A stretch of DNA of 12,928 nt from Alphaproteobacteria bacterium (GCA_030639035.1 DAOWDM010000206.1:1-12928); one strand, 5' to 3'. Counted from the stretch's first letter, positions 1 to 8,536 are shown. Made by a program: numbers and translations. The notes: a model not told the origin generated them from the sequence alone.

Positions 1-170
1 ATGATGAGGCTATAGAAGTTGGTTTTAACTCACGTTATTTGCTGGATATTTTACAGCAAGTACGCAGTGGCAATGTACGGTTTGCCATGTCCGATGCGGC
101 TTCACCTACAGTAGTACATGAAGTAGATGATGCTGGTTCAATTTACGTTTTGATGCCGATGAGGGTGTGA
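1..170 (+). CDS. dnaN: DNA polymerase III beta subunit (sliding clamp), C-terminal end only
   Basis: Partial gene: the window opens inside it, with the first complete codon at 3 and a TGA stop at 168-170. The 55 visible residues contain NSRYLLDIL, then FAMSDAASPTVV, and end in YVLMPMRV. This is the typical end of the third clamp domain, and the MPMR(V/L) terminus is the site where the clamp's own C-terminus lies near the partner-binding pocket. The protein is the ring-shaped processivity factor that tethers DNA polymerase III to DNA in the cytoplasm. It runs directly into recF with a 4-nt overlap, the usual dnaN-recF order near chromosomal origins. No sign of damage is seen in the visible part. 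Confidence 0.93.
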   Translation, partial: DEAIEVGFNSRYLLDILQQVRSGNVRFAMSDAASPTVVHEVDDAGSIYVLMPMRV

Positions 171-1402
171 TAGCTTTAGCAAGAAACAATCTACCGCAAA
201 CGGATTTTTCGCCTGTATTTAATGAAGCAGGTCGAGTAGGTGTGTCTAAATTGACTCTTACAGACTTTAGGAATTATTCGCATCTTAGAATGGAAATGGA
301 CTCAAGACCTGTTGTACTTACAGGTTCAAACGGAGCAGGAAAAACAAATATTCTTGAAGCACTGTCTTTTCTTATCCCTGGGAGAGGACTAAGACGAGCA
401 AAACTTGTCGATGTTGCTAGAATAAAAACAGGAAACGACAACCTTCCTTCTTCTGCATTATGGGCTGTAGCTGCTTCTGTGCAGAATTTTAATGATATTA
501 CTGATATTGGAACTGGCTGTGAAAAACGCACCAGCTTTGAAAATGCTTCCGAGCGTCGTGTAGTGCGAATTGATGGGCAACAGGCAAAAAGTCAAGCAGA
601 CCTTGGGAATGTTTTAACCGCTATATGGCTTACTCCTGATATGGACAGGCTTTTTCAAGGCGGAGCATCTGCACGAATGAGGTTTCTTGACAGGCTTGTG
701 TATGCTTTTGACCCGAATCACGCAAAGCGGACAGCAGCTTATACTCACGCAATGAAGCAAAGAACAAGACTATTAAAAGAAAATGTTGGTGATAAATCAT
801 GGCTATCTGTTCTTGAAAGAACTATGGCAGAGCAAGGAATAGCCGTAGCCGCCGCTCGAAAAGAAATAATAGCACGACTAATAAAGGTTATGAGTGAATC
901 CGAAGGTCCTTTTCCTGTGGCTAATTTAGCTTTAGACGGACTGGTGGAAGAATGGCTTGATGACATGCCTGCTTTGAAAGCAGAAGACAAGCTGTGTGAA
1001 TTTCTGGAAAAAGATAGAAATATTGATGCTATAAAAGGAAGTGCTTCAAGCGGAGTTCATAAAACAGACCTTAAAGTCTGGCACATAGAAAAATGTATGA
1101 ATGCAGCTTTATGCTCTACTGGAGAACAAAAGGCTCTTTTGATTGCAATGATTTTAGCTCAAGCAAAAGCACAGGTAGCGACTAATGGTAAAGCTCCTAT
1201 TTTACTGCTTGATGAAATTGCTGCTCATCTTGATGAAGACCGTAGAAAAACGTTATTTGAAGAACTCTGTTCTCTTAATGCCCAATCATGGCTGACAGGA
1301 ACAGATGTAGGATTATTTAAAGAACTTGGAAACAGAGCTCAGTTTTTTCATGTACATGACTCCAAAGTTTCCATGAAAAATAGAATATATGCCGTTAATT
1401 AA
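167..1402 (+). CDS. recF: DNA replication and repair protein RecF
   Basis: RecF is an SMC-like ATPase that binds single-/double-strand DNA junctions and, with RecO and RecR, helps load RecA at gaps. In this 411-residue reading, Walker A GSNGAGKT is at residues 53-60, the ABC signature CSTGEQKA at 316-323, Walker B ILLLDE at 345-350 and the D-loop AHLDEDR just after. WLTPDMDRLF and FLDRLVYAFDP are also RecF hallmarks. The GTG at 167 overlaps the dnaN stop (GTGA), which suggests translational coupling. This start gives about 25 residues before the normal beginning (VSKLTLTDFRNY), so a second in-frame GTG at 242 is a credible alternative. Neither start has a strong Shine-Dalgarno. gyrB follows after 21 nt, so an operon is likely. 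Confidence 0.95.
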   Translation: MIALARNNLPQTDFSPVFNEAGRVGVSKLTLTDFRNYSHLRMEMDSRPVVLTGSNGAGKTNILEALSFLIPGRGLRRAKLVDVARIKTGNDNLPSSALWAVAASVQNFNDITDIGTGCEKRTSFENASERRVVRIDGQQAKSQADLGNVLTAIWLTPDMDRLFQGGASARMRFLDRLVYAFDPNHAKRTAAYTHAMKQRTRLLKENVGDKSWLSVLERTMAEQGIAVAAARKEIIARLIKVMSESEGPFPVANLALDGLVEEWLDDMPALKAEDKLCEFLEKDRNIDAIKGSASSGVHKTDLKVWHIEKCMNAALCSTGEQKALLIAMILAQAKAQVATNGKAPILLLDEIAAHLDEDRRKTLFEELCSLNAQSWLTGTDVGLFKELGNRAQFFHVHDSKVSMKNRIYAVN

Positions 1403-1423
1403 AACATAGAGAATCATATAATT

Positions 1424-3859
1424 ATGACAACTGAAACAAACGCAACTACACAGCCAGTTTATGATGAAACTTCTATTAAGGTCTTGAAAGGTCTTGATGC
1501 TGTACGAAAACGCCCTGGAATGTATATCGGTGATACTGATGACGGTTCTGGCTTGCATCATATGATTTATGAGACTCTGGACAACTCTATTGATGAGACT
1601 CTTGCTGGACACTGCGACCGTGCAGATGTCATTTTGAACGGAGACGGTTCTGTAACGGTTAGAGATAACGGTCGAGGAATCCCTGTTGGAATTCATAAAG
1701 GCGAAGGCGTTTCTGCTGCTGAAGTTATTATGACTCAGCTTCATGCAGGCGGAAAGTTTGATCAGAATTCCTATAAAGTTTCTGGCGGTTTGCATGGTGT
1801 TGGTGTGTCTGTTGTTAACGCTCTTTCCAAGTGGATGAAGCTTAAAATATGGCGTAAAGGTCATGAGCATTTTATGGAGTTCAAAGACGGCAAAGCTGTT
1901 GAACCTCTTAAAGTTGTTGGTGATTCACAAGGTCGTACAGGTACGGAAATAACTTTTCTTCCGTCAACAGAAACTTTTTCAAATGTAGAATTTGATTTTG
2001 CTACTCTTGAGCACCGTATGCGTGAGCTGGCGTTTCTTAATTCAGGTGCTTTTTTGCGTCTTGTCGATGACAGAAGCGGAGAATCTAAAGTAATAGACCT
2101 GAACTATGCTGGCGGTATAGAGGCTTATGTTAAGTTTCTTAACCGCTCTAAAACGGCTATTCATTCTTCTGCACTTGTAGCGTCTGGTGAAAAAGACGGG
2201 ACTGTTGTTGATATTGCTCTTGAGTGGACTAACAGCTATCACGAGACAACTCTTTGTTTTACAAACAATATTCCACAAAGAGACGGCGGAACTCACCTTG
2301 CAGGTTTTAGAAGTGCCCTTACTCGTACAATAAACACATACGCCAACAAATCAGGGCTTTTGAAAAAAGAAAAAGTCAGCCTGTCTGGTGATGATATGCG
2401 TGAGGGAATGACTTGCGTTCTTTCCATCAAAGTTCCTGATCCAAAATTCTCATCTCAAACAAAAGACAAGCTGGTTTCTTCTGAAGTGCGTCCTGTAGTC
2501 GAAAGCATTGTAAGCGACAAGCTTGAGCAGTGGCTTGGAGAAAATCCAGCAGAAGCTAAAATGATTGTTCAGAAAGTCGTAGAAGCTGCAACTGCTCGTG
2601 AAGCTGCCCGCAAAGCAAGAGACCTTACAAGACGTAAAAATGTTCTGGACATTTCTTCTCTACCTGGAAAGCTTGCCGACTGTCAGGAAAAAGACCCTGC
2701 TCTATCAGAATTGTTTATTGTGGAAGGAGACTCCGCTGGAGGTTCTGCGAAACAGGGACGAAACCGTAAAAATCAGGCTATTTTACCTCTTAAAGGTAAA
2801 ATCCTGAATGTTGAACGTGCTAGATTCGACAGAATGTTAGGCTCTGCTGAAATAGGAACGCTTATAACTGCACTTGGAACAGGTATAGGTAAAGATGATT
2901 TCAACATTGAAAAATGCCGCTATCACAAAGTCATTATCATGACAGATGCGGACGTGGACGGAAGCCATATTAGAACTCTGCTATTGACGTTTTTCTTCCG
3001 TCAAATGCCTGAACTTATTGAAAAAGGTTTCCTGTATATTGCACAGCCTCCGCTGTATCGTGTCAAAAGAGGAAATTCCGAGCTTTATCTAAAAGATGAT
3101 GCTCAGCTTGATAATTATTTGATTAATGGCGGAGTTCAGGATTCAGTTTTGACTTTAGATGACGGTGCTCAACATGCTGGAGAAGATTTACTTGCTATCG
3201 TAAAACATGCACGCACTGCATCTCAGCTTGTAACTGCTCTGGCAAAACGTGTTCCAGCAAAAATCATCGAACAGTTAGCAATCAACGGCTTGCTGAACAG
3301 TGCTATGCTTGATGAAAAGAACTCTGAAACAGTAAATGAAAAACTAGCTAAAGTTGTAAAATATATTGACAGCATAGAACCTGAATATGAACGAGGCTGG
3401 ACATCTTCACGAACAGATGACAATGGCTATATTTTCCAACGCAAATTACGTGGAGTAACAGAAATTCATACTATTGATGCTGTGATGATAGCTAGTGCTG
3501 AAGCCAGAAAATTCGATGAAATGTCAGACGAGTTAATGGAAGTTTACAAAAACCCGTCAATAATTGAAATCAAAGAACAAAAAACACAAATTACAGGACC
3601 TGTTTCACTGTTTAACATAATCATCAAAGCAGGACGCAAGGGCATGAGCATTCAGCGTTACAAAGGTCTTGGTGAGATGAATCCTGAACAATTATGGGAA
3701 ACTACTCTTGACCCAGAAGTACGCTCTTTGCTTCAAGTGAAAGTTCCACATGCTGATGAAGCAGAAGAAGTTTTCTCAACTCTCATGGGAGAAGTCGTAG
3801 AACCAAGACGTGAGTTCATTCAAAACAACGCACTGGACGTAGTAAATCTTGATGCTTGA
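1424..3859 (+). CDS. gyrB: DNA gyrase subunit B
   Basis: ATPase subunit of the A2B2 type II topoisomerase that introduces negative supercoils. The 811 residues match the usual full length (about 800). The N-terminal GHKL ATPase has the catalytic-type Glu in YETLDNSIDE (E50, with N54), RDNGRGIP at 80-87 and GGLHGVG at 121-127. The transducer domain carries QTKDKL around 345-350. TOPRIM motifs are EGDSAGG at 434-440 and DADVDG at 508-513, the metal-binding centre used for DNA cleavage. PLKGKILNVE and the C-terminal RYKGLGEMNPEQLW, which contacts GyrA, are intact. The ATG at 1424 has only a weak purine stretch (AGAGA) upstream. It lies 21 nt after recF. No frameshift or missing motif was seen. 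Confidence 0.98.
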   Translation: MTTETNATTQPVYDETSIKVLKGLDAVRKRPGMYIGDTDDGSGLHHMIYETLDNSIDETLAGHCDRADVILNGDGSVTVRDNGRGIPVGIHKGEGVSAAEVIMTQLHAGGKFDQNSYKVSGGLHGVGVSVVNALSKWMKLKIWRKGHEHFMEFKDGKAVEPLKVVGDSQGRTGTEITFLPSTETFSNVEFDFATLEHRMRELAFLNSGAFLRLVDDRSGESKVIDLNYAGGIEAYVKFLNRSKTAIHSSALVASGEKDGTVVDIALEWTNSYHETTLCFTNNIPQRDGGTHLAGFRSALTRTINTYANKSGLLKKEKVSLSGDDMREGMTCVLSIKVPDPKFSSQTKDKLVSSEVRPVVESIVSDKLEQWLGENPAEAKMIVQKVVEAATAREAARKARDLTRRKNVLDISSLPGKLADCQEKDPALSELFIVEGDSAGGSAKQGRNRKNQAILPLKGKILNVERARFDRMLGSAEIGTLITALGTGIGKDDFNIEKCRYHKVIIMTDADVDGSHIRTLLLTFFFRQMPELIEKGFLYIAQPPLYRVKRGNSELYLKDDAQLDNYLINGGVQDSVLTLDDGAQHAGEDLLAIVKHARTASQLVTALAKRVPAKIIEQLAINGLLNSAMLDEKNSETVNEKLAKVVKYIDSIEPEYERGWTSSRTDDNGYIFQRKLRGVTEIHTIDAVMIASAEARKFDEMSDELMEVYKNPSIIEIKEQKTQITGPVSLFNIIIKAGRKGMSIQRYKGLGEMNPEQLWETTLDPEVRSLLQVKVPHADEAEEVFSTLMGEVVEPRREFIQNNALDVVNLDA

Positions 3860-3875
3860 TGATTTTTCGACTCGC

Positions 3876-3908
3876 TGTCATTCCCAGCCCTTTGGGCTGA
3901 GAATGACA
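3876..3908. repeat. 33-nt near-perfect palindrome downstream of gyrB
   Basis: The arms are TGTCATTC-C-CAGCCC and GGGCTG-A-GAATGACA around a TTT loop: 14 of 15 positions pair, with one central C/A mismatch. It begins 17 nt after the gyrB stop. No T-run follows on either side, so it is not a textbook Rho-independent terminator. It could still end or protect the gyrB transcript, or be one copy of a dispersed intergenic palindromic repeat. No second copy occurs in this window. Confidence 0.6.
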
Positions 3909-3949
3909 AGTAAGGTTGATAACGGAATCGTAATGACTGGAAAAAACCA

Positions 3950-4315
3950 ATGAGTAATGATGATTTCAAACAGGCTGTTTCTCTGGCAGAAAAAGCCGCT
4001 TCATGGCAACAGGTAAGACAGCAGCTTAAAAAAGAAAAGCTGGAAATCAATCCTGAAAACATGCAGGAACTCATCAATTTCTGGCATAACAAAGAAGCAG
4101 AAAAGCTAACCGACAAACAGCTGACAGATGAGCTTGAATACTGGGCAAATGGCGGTTCATACAAAACTCATTTGCGAGGATATAATGCGATTAAACCAGC
4201 TGTTCTTATAAAAAACGCAGGTAACCGCAACTGGTTTGTAAAAAAACTTAAAAATGGCGAATTCATAATCAACCCGCCAAATTCTCTTCCATTAAGGCTA
4301 AAAAAGATATTTTAG
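3950..4315 (+). CDS. hypothetical protein, 121 aa, between gyrB and the metallopeptidase array
   Basis: I do not recognise this protein. It reads as a soluble, basic and largely helical protein with no signal peptide or membrane segment. The N-terminal 60 residues are Lys/Glu/Gln-rich and probably alpha-helical. The C-terminal half holds YWANGGSYKTHLRGYN and NWFVKKLKNGEF and ends in a basic tail (RLKKIF). The start is the ATG at 3950, preceded by a weak GGAAAAAACC. It is a real gene rather than a chance frame because it is followed exactly by a strong terminator that overlaps its stop codon, and because coding on the opposite strand here would be Ser/Cys-rich with no family match. It points towards the array (convergent, 16 nt from the end of the last copy). 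No link in function to gyrB or the array can be shown. Confidence 0.7.
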   Translation: MSNDDFKQAVSLAEKAASWQQVRQQLKKEKLEINPENMQELINFWHNKEAEKLTDKQLTDELEYWANGGSYKTHLRGYNAIKPAVLIKNAGNRNWFVKKLKNGEFIINPPNSLPLRLKKIF

Positions 4316-4326
4316 CCTGTGTTTTT
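4295..4326 (+). terminator. Rho-independent terminator of the 121-aa gene
   Basis: Perfect 9-bp stem AGGCTAAAA / TTTTAGCCT (4295-4303 and 4310-4318) with loop AAGATA, followed by GTGTTTTT. The TAG stop of the upstream gene (4313-4315) lies inside the 3' arm. Read on the minus strand the stem is the same but the following tract is poor in T, so it should work mainly on the + strand. It separates the + strand core genes from the convergent array. Confidence 0.85.
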
Positions 4327-4331
4327 AAATT

Positions 4332-5132
4332 CTACCGCCCCCATTGAGCTTTATTTAGAATCGCATTTGTCATAGAGGCTTTTTTATCAGGGAAAACTTC
4401 TTCTTTGGTGTATTTATCTTTTGCTTTAGACAGCACAGGAATTTCGTTCAGGCTTTTATCTGGTGCAAGATCAAATGTTTTTCTTCGACCTTCCATAAAT
4501 CGTGTTAAAAAGTCTTTTGTTTCATGATTAATATCAACAAACTTGCCTTCTTCAAGAATCTTTACATCGTCTGTAAAATAAGTTTTTCCATCTTCGGTGA
4601 GACAGATTTTTTCAACAATATCCTTACCAGAAAAATCATTGTCAAAGTTCATTTGACCAGCTAAACCCTGCTTTAGCAATAAGATGGTCTTCATTAGAAA
4701 AATGTTTATATGGAGCTTCATCTCCTTTTTGCTTTAACTCCCAACCTGTTGCACAAGCGACACGTTGAGCATCGACTTCCATAGCACGAGCCATCATAAT
4801 CTGAGACTTCATCGTATCATGTTCAAAATCTGGGATTGTTTTGCGGTCAAACTGAACTGCATGACGAGCTTCATGTGCAAGAGACAACAAAAGCCTATCT
4901 TCTTCAAAAGACAGATTAAGATAAATAGTTTTTTGCTCAGGATTGCAAACACCAAAAGAACCAGGAATTATCATGAGTTCGATGGAATAGCCTACTTTAG
5001 CTACATCTTCTAACGTTTTTTTCTTCTGTCGTGCCTAAAGCTTGATAGGAACGGCAAGCTCTTCAGAAGGAGCGTCTGCTTGCCATGTATAAGGCTCATC
5101 AAAAGCTTTTTTATTGATTTTTCATTATTCAT
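4332..5132 (-). pseudogene. decayed copy of the HExxH paralog family (last in the array)
   Basis: Reading from an ATG at 5132, family sequence continues through several breaks. The N-terminus (MNNEKSIKK, then AFDEPYTW...EELAVPIKL) changes frame near 5107 in an A-run and meets an in-frame TAG at 5035-5037, where intact copies have KLLGT. About 17 codons are then missing near 5015-5027, taking out the segment up to KKTLE. The next frame (to 4642) keeps LAHEARHAVQF and RAMEVDAQR, the putative catalytic core. Near 4653-4667 roughly 45-50 codons including the FKGWYD motif are lost with another frame change. The third frame (MNFDNDFSGKDIV to NKAQWGR) ends at a TAG at 4332. Total span is about 800 nt against 950-1080 nt for intact single-domain copies. 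Two large deletions make sequencing error alone an unlikely explanation. No obvious promoter lies in the 35 nt before it, so it probably sat in the transcript of the preceding gene. Confidence 0.85.
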
Positions 5133-5167
5133 AATAGAATCTTTTGTCTTTTAAATCAGAATACTAA

Positions 5168-6199
5168 TTAACGACCTAATTTAGCAAAATTCTTTGCCAT
5201 AAAAACTTTTCTAGTTTCTTCTTTGGAGTGTTTTTTGTTCGCAATTTCTTTTTTTGCCTGCTCCTGACGTTCATCAATCAAAGGTTTTTCAGAATCTCGC
5301 AAAGGAATTTCTTTCAAAGTTTTATCAGGAGAAAGCCCTTGTTCTTTTTCACGCCACTTCATCAAATCCTCAAGAAAGCTCATTGTTTCCTTGTTAATAC
5401 CAAGGAAGCTCTCGCTTTCAAAAATTTTGGGATTATCTGTAAAGTAAGATTTGCCGTCATCATCAATACAGATTTTGTCGGCAACGTCCTGATTTGTGAT
5501 GTTTTTACTAAATTCCAGAATATCGTCTTTGCCTTCTTTTTTAAGAGCTCCCAGCTGTCCAATAAAAAAAGATTTTTCATATGATGTCTTAATATTATCA
5601 TTGTCGTACCAGCCTTTGAATGCCTCTGTTGAGGCTTCATCAAGACTGCGGCCTTCATTCAGAGCTTTTTCAAATGGCTCTGCAGTAAAGCGATTTTTGC
5701 GAGCGAAAGTAGTATATACCTTTGCATCTCCATTTTGTTTTATTTGCCATGCTGCTACACAAGATGCTCTTTGTGCATCGGCTTCCATAGCACGAAGCAT
5801 CATAACTTGGGTTTTTATTGTCGAATTTTTATCACGATTACTGAGCCATGGCTCACGGATAATTTGACAGGCATGGCGAGATTCATGCACAAGAATACAT
5901 GCAAGATTATTGTTATGACCGAAAGGGTCAATGCTGAGAGTTTTTTTGTTTCCATCACAAACACCAGACACACCAAGAATACTTGTAAAATCAAGCGTAA
6001 AGCCGTTTTTAGCAGCAAATTCTAATGTTTCTTTACCAAGCTTACTTTCTGATGCTTTATTTACAATCTCTGTGAGACGTTTTTTTTCTTCTGTCGTGCC
6101 TAAAAGCTTGATAGGAACTGCTAATTCTGCAGAAGCAGAAACATCTTTTTCTGAGTTATCTTTATAAAAAGCTGTCGCTATAGATTCTTTACTTGCCAT
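5168..6199 (-). CDS. putative HExxH metallopeptidase paralog, 343 aa
   Basis: Single-domain member of the array family. ELAVPIKLLGT at 25-35 opens the domain, HESRH lies at 105-109 (H105, E106 and H109 as probable zinc ligands/catalytic base) and RAMEADAQ at 136-143 would supply the third ligand. EAFKGWYDN at 192-200 and SYFTDNPKIFES mark the conserved second half. The tail (about 40 residues after KEIPLRD) is Lys/Glu-rich and ends in LGR. No signal peptide or membrane segment is visible. I chose the ATG at 6199 over an in-frame GTG at 6211 because AAGGTG sits 9 nt before the ATG and the GTG is part of that ribosome site; it also matches the N-termini of the paralogs. It has its own promoter-like element and shares REPWL after HExxH with the 359-aa copy. 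Substrate unknown. Confidence 0.85.
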   Translation of the reverse strand: MASKESIATAFYKDNSEKDVSASAELAVPIKLLGTTEEKKRLTEIVNKASESKLGKETLEFAAKNGFTLDFTSILGVSGVCDGNKKTLSIDPFGHNNNLACILVHESRHACQIIREPWLSNRDKNSTIKTQVMMLRAMEADAQRASCVAAWQIKQNGDAKVYTTFARKNRFTAEPFEKALNEGRSLDEASTEAFKGWYDNDNIKTSYEKSFFIGQLGALKKEGKDDILEFSKNITNQDVADKICIDDDGKSYFTDNPKIFESESFLGINKETMSFLEDLMKWREKEQGLSPDKTLKEIPLRDSEKPLIDERQEQAKKEIANKKHSKEETRKVFMAKNFAKLGR

Positions 6200-6231
6200 A
6201 ATAATTTGCACCTTATTTTTAATACCAATAC

Positions 6232-6273
6232 ATCATAACGTAAAATACAAAACAAAGAAACTGTTTTTGTCAA
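6232..6273 (-). promoter_or_regulatory. conserved bipartite promoter/operator element of the 343-aa gene
   Basis: On the minus strand TTGACAAAAA (TTGACA at 6273-6268) is followed by TACGTTATGAT at 6242-6232. The first bases of the two boxes are 31 nt apart, identical to the other two array elements. TATGAT (6237-6232) would be a -10 box giving a leader of about 26 nt. Alternatively TTGACA is a -35 with TGTATT after 18 nt. Confidence 0.65.
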
Positions 6274-6304
6274 CAATAGCGTGTTTTTTCTATTTTATTT
6301 TTGC

Positions 6305-6342
6305 ATAAAAAACTGGAAGCATTTAAATAACGCTTCCAGTTT
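6305..6342 (-). terminator. Rho-independent terminator after the 348-aa gene
   Basis: On the minus strand an 11-bp perfect stem AAACTGGAAGC / GCTTCCAGTTT (arms at 6332-6342 and 6310-6320) with an 11-nt AT-rich loop runs into a T6 tract (6312-6307). It begins 28 nt after the stop of the gene ending at 6371 and lies upstream of the next promoter element, so it closes the middle transcription unit. Confidence 0.9.
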
Positions 6343-6370
6343 AATTAACATTCTTTAGTCTTATAAAGAA

Positions 6371-7417
6371 CTATCTAGCATTTGCCATAGAAGCTTTCTT
6401 TGCAGCAAGAGCAGCTCTTTTTGCAGATCTTTCTTTTGCAGCTTCGATTCTTTTCTTTGCCTCATCTTGACGTTTGTCAGTATCCACAACAACAGGTCTA
6501 TCGCTAGAACTAGATTTTTGTTTAAAAGACTTGTTTTTATAAAGGTCTGTATACTCGTTATCACGAATAGGAAGACTTTCATAACTAGCGTCAGGTTTAA
6601 GACCACTGCTTTTCTCACGAAAACCCATTATCCGTTTTAAACCATTCTTTGTTGACAGCTCAATATCAATGAACTTGCCTTCTCTAAGAACTTCTGGATC
6701 ACCTTTAAAGTAACTTTCGCCTTCTTTGGCAAAACAAAGTTTATCTGTAATATCTTTTCCTTTAAGATCTCTGTCATACTTCAGTTCGCCAGAACGCTGC
6801 ATTCTTGAAGTTATGTCTGTAAGACGTGAAACCAAAGCATGTTTTTCATATTGATATTTAACTGGACCATTATCATACCAGCCTTTGAAAGCTTCTGTTG
6901 TTGCTGTACTAATATCAGCACCTTTTTCAATAGCTTCTTCAAAAGGCTTTGCAATTTCAGGATTATTTTTTTTGAATGTTTCAAATGCTTTTTCATCACC
7001 TTCCTGCTTCATTTCCCAAGCAGAAGCACATGCAACAGCTTGAGCATCGGCTTCTTCGGCACGAATAAACATAATCTGTGTTTTAACATTATCACGAGTA
7101 ACATTATCTCCTGTTACACGAGCAAACTGACCTGCATGGCGAGCTTCATGAATAAGAGCTGAAACCAGCAAATCTTCTGAAAGTAAAGAACTGATACCAA
7201 TATATTTTGTATCAGGCATACAAATACCAGCAGTAAGTTTAACTGGAGCAGAATCAAGAGTAAAACCAGCCTCTGCTGCAATTTCCAACGTTTTTTTGCC
7301 AAGCTCACTCTTTGCGGCTCTGTTTACAATGCGAGCAAGATACTCTTTATTTTCATCGTCTCCTATAAGTTCAATAGGAACAGCAAGCTTTTCTACGGCT
7401 GTTTTTTCATCTGACAT
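6371..7417 (-). CDS. putative HExxH metallopeptidase paralog, 348 aa
   Basis: Array family member with the shortest N-terminus: the family start LAVPIELIG is already at residues 11-19. HEARH is at 90-94 and RAEEADAQ at 119-126 (Glu replaces the usual Met). EAFKGWYDN follows at 175-183, then SYFKGDPEVLREGKF. The C-terminal 70 residues are unlike the others: a Ser-rich linker (KSFKQKSSSSD) and then an Ala/Lys/Arg-rich, probably helical tail ending in NAR. No secretion signal is seen at the N-terminus. The ATG at 7417 has an excellent AAAGGAAG 6 nt upstream. It lies 39 nt after the 359-aa gene, probably in the same transcript, and is followed by a strong terminator. The reaction is inferred only from HExxH; catalytic activity and substrate are unknown. 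Confidence 0.87.
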   Translation of the reverse strand: MSDEKTAVEKLAVPIELIGDDENKEYLARIVNRAAKSELGKKTLEIAAEAGFTLDSAPVKLTAGICMPDTKYIGISSLLSEDLLVSALIHEARHAGQFARVTGDNVTRDNVKTQIMFIRAEEADAQAVACASAWEMKQEGDEKAFETFKKNNPEIAKPFEEAIEKGADISTATTEAFKGWYDNGPVKYQYEKHALVSRLTDITSRMQRSGELKYDRDLKGKDITDKLCFAKEGESYFKGDPEVLREGKFIDIELSTKNGLKRIMGFREKSSGLKPDASYESLPIRDNEYTDLYKNKSFKQKSSSSDRPVVVDTDKRQDEAKKRIEAAKERSAKRAALAAKKASMANAR

Positions 7418-7456
7418 AACGTTCTTCCTTTCTAAGGTTTTACAATAATTCTTTAA

Positions 7457-8536
7457 TTAACGAGAAGCTTGGGCTTTGATAGCACTTCTAGCACGAAGCT
7501 TTTCTCTAGCGTTTCTTCTATCATCTTTTCTTTCATCAATTTTTGTACGTGCATTTTTCTGACGTTCTTTAAACTCATCGCTTGAATGATTTTCTTTATT
7601 CTTAGAATAAGCATCGTAACGATTATCACGCAAAGGAATTTCTTCCAAAGTCTTGTCTGCATCAAGACCGTATTTTTCCTTGCGTTCTTTCATGAACCTT
7701 TTGAAATAACTCATTGTCTTATCATTGACATCAAGGAACGAACCGCTTTCAAGCATTTTAGGGTCACCAGTGAAATATATTACATCTTTTCCTGCAAAAC
7801 AAACTTTATCAACAAGTTCTTTGCCTGTAAGATTTCTATCCATTTTCAATTCTGCACCATAACCATCTCTACAGATAGCACTCAAACGGTCTACATAATA
7901 AATTTCTTCATAAGCTGATTTTAACTGATCATTGTCATACCAGCCTTCAAAAGCTTCTGTCATAGCTTTGCCAATATTGGCATCTTTTTTTCTAAGTTCT
8001 TTTTCAAATCTTCTAGAAATAAGCCTGTTAACGCTTCTGAAGTTTCCATATACATCTCTGTCGCCTTGCTGCATTAGCTCCCAGCAAACCATACATGAAA
8101 CGCTTTGTGCATCTGCTTCTATAGCACGAGAAACCATAATCTGAGCTTTAAGCGAGTCGTGCTCTATATCATCTAACCATGGTTCACGAATAAACTGTCC
8201 TGCATGGCGTGCCTCGTGAGACAAAGCCATCACAAGCATATCATCATTAAAAGAAGAACCAAGACTGATTGTTTTTTCATGACGATCACAAACACCTAAG
8301 CCAGGTAAACCATCTACAAAACAAATAGAGTAACCAGCTTCTGCAGCTATTTCTAAGGTATCCTTGCCAAAACTGCTTTTTGTCATTCTGTTTGTAATTT
8401 TGGTAAGGCGATTTTTTTCTTCCTCTGTTCCTACAAGATTAATAGGAACATCAAGAGCCAGTGCAGATTCTTTAGCTTCGCTCGATTCATTTCCATGAAC
8501 CTTCTCAAAAGCATTTTTTACTGATTTTTTATCCAC
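7457..8536 (-). CDS. putative HExxH metallopeptidase paralog, 359 aa
   Basis: Array family member. The N-terminal MDKKSVKNAFEK follows the family pattern of a short Lys-rich leader ending in (K)xAF, then LDVPINLVGT at 28-37. HEARH lies at 107-111, RAIEADAQ at 137-144 and EAFEGWYDN at 194-202 (Glu in place of Lys). The second half is standard up to LEEIPLRDN. The tail of about 60 residues is strongly basic with repeated Arg (DDRRNAREKLRARS) and ends in ASR. The start is GTG at 8536, fixed by AAAGGAG 6 nt upstream and by alignment with paralogs. It leads the middle transcription unit, with a promoter-like element 31-72 nt before the start codon. Two extra Cys (SCMVCW) follow the EADA block. Confidence 0.87.
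   Translation of the reverse strand: MDKKSVKNAFEKVHGNESSEAKESALALDVPINLVGTEEEKNRLTKITNRMTKSSFGKDTLEIAAEAGYSICFVDGLPGLGVCDRHEKTISLGSSFNDDMLVMALSHEARHAGQFIREPWLDDIEHDSLKAQIMVSRAIEADAQSVSCMVCWELMQQGDRDVYGNFRSVNRLISRRFEKELRKKDANIGKAMTEAFEGWYDNDQLKSAYEEIYYVDRLSAICRDGYGAELKMDRNLTGKELVDKVCFAGKDVIYFTGDPKMLESGSFLDVNDKTMSYFKRFMKERKEKYGLDADKTLEEIPLRDNRYDAYSKNKENHSSDEFKERQKNARTKIDERKDDRRNAREKLRARSAIKAQASR

Noticed and set aside
2598..2807. 69-codon frame inside gyrB on the same strand
   Set aside because: It lies wholly within the conserved TOPRIM-coding region in another frame and has no supporting signal.
3860..3949. Intrinsic terminator for gyrB
   Set aside because: A strong hairpin is present but no T-tract follows it, so I listed it as a palindromic repeat only.
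5228..5867. Phe/Ile-rich and Ser-rich open frames on the + strand opposite the array (also near 6839, 7586 and 11737)
   Set aside because: They are antisense to conserved Lys/Glu-rich coding sequence, have no ribosome sites, and their composition is what the complement of AAA/GAA codons gives.
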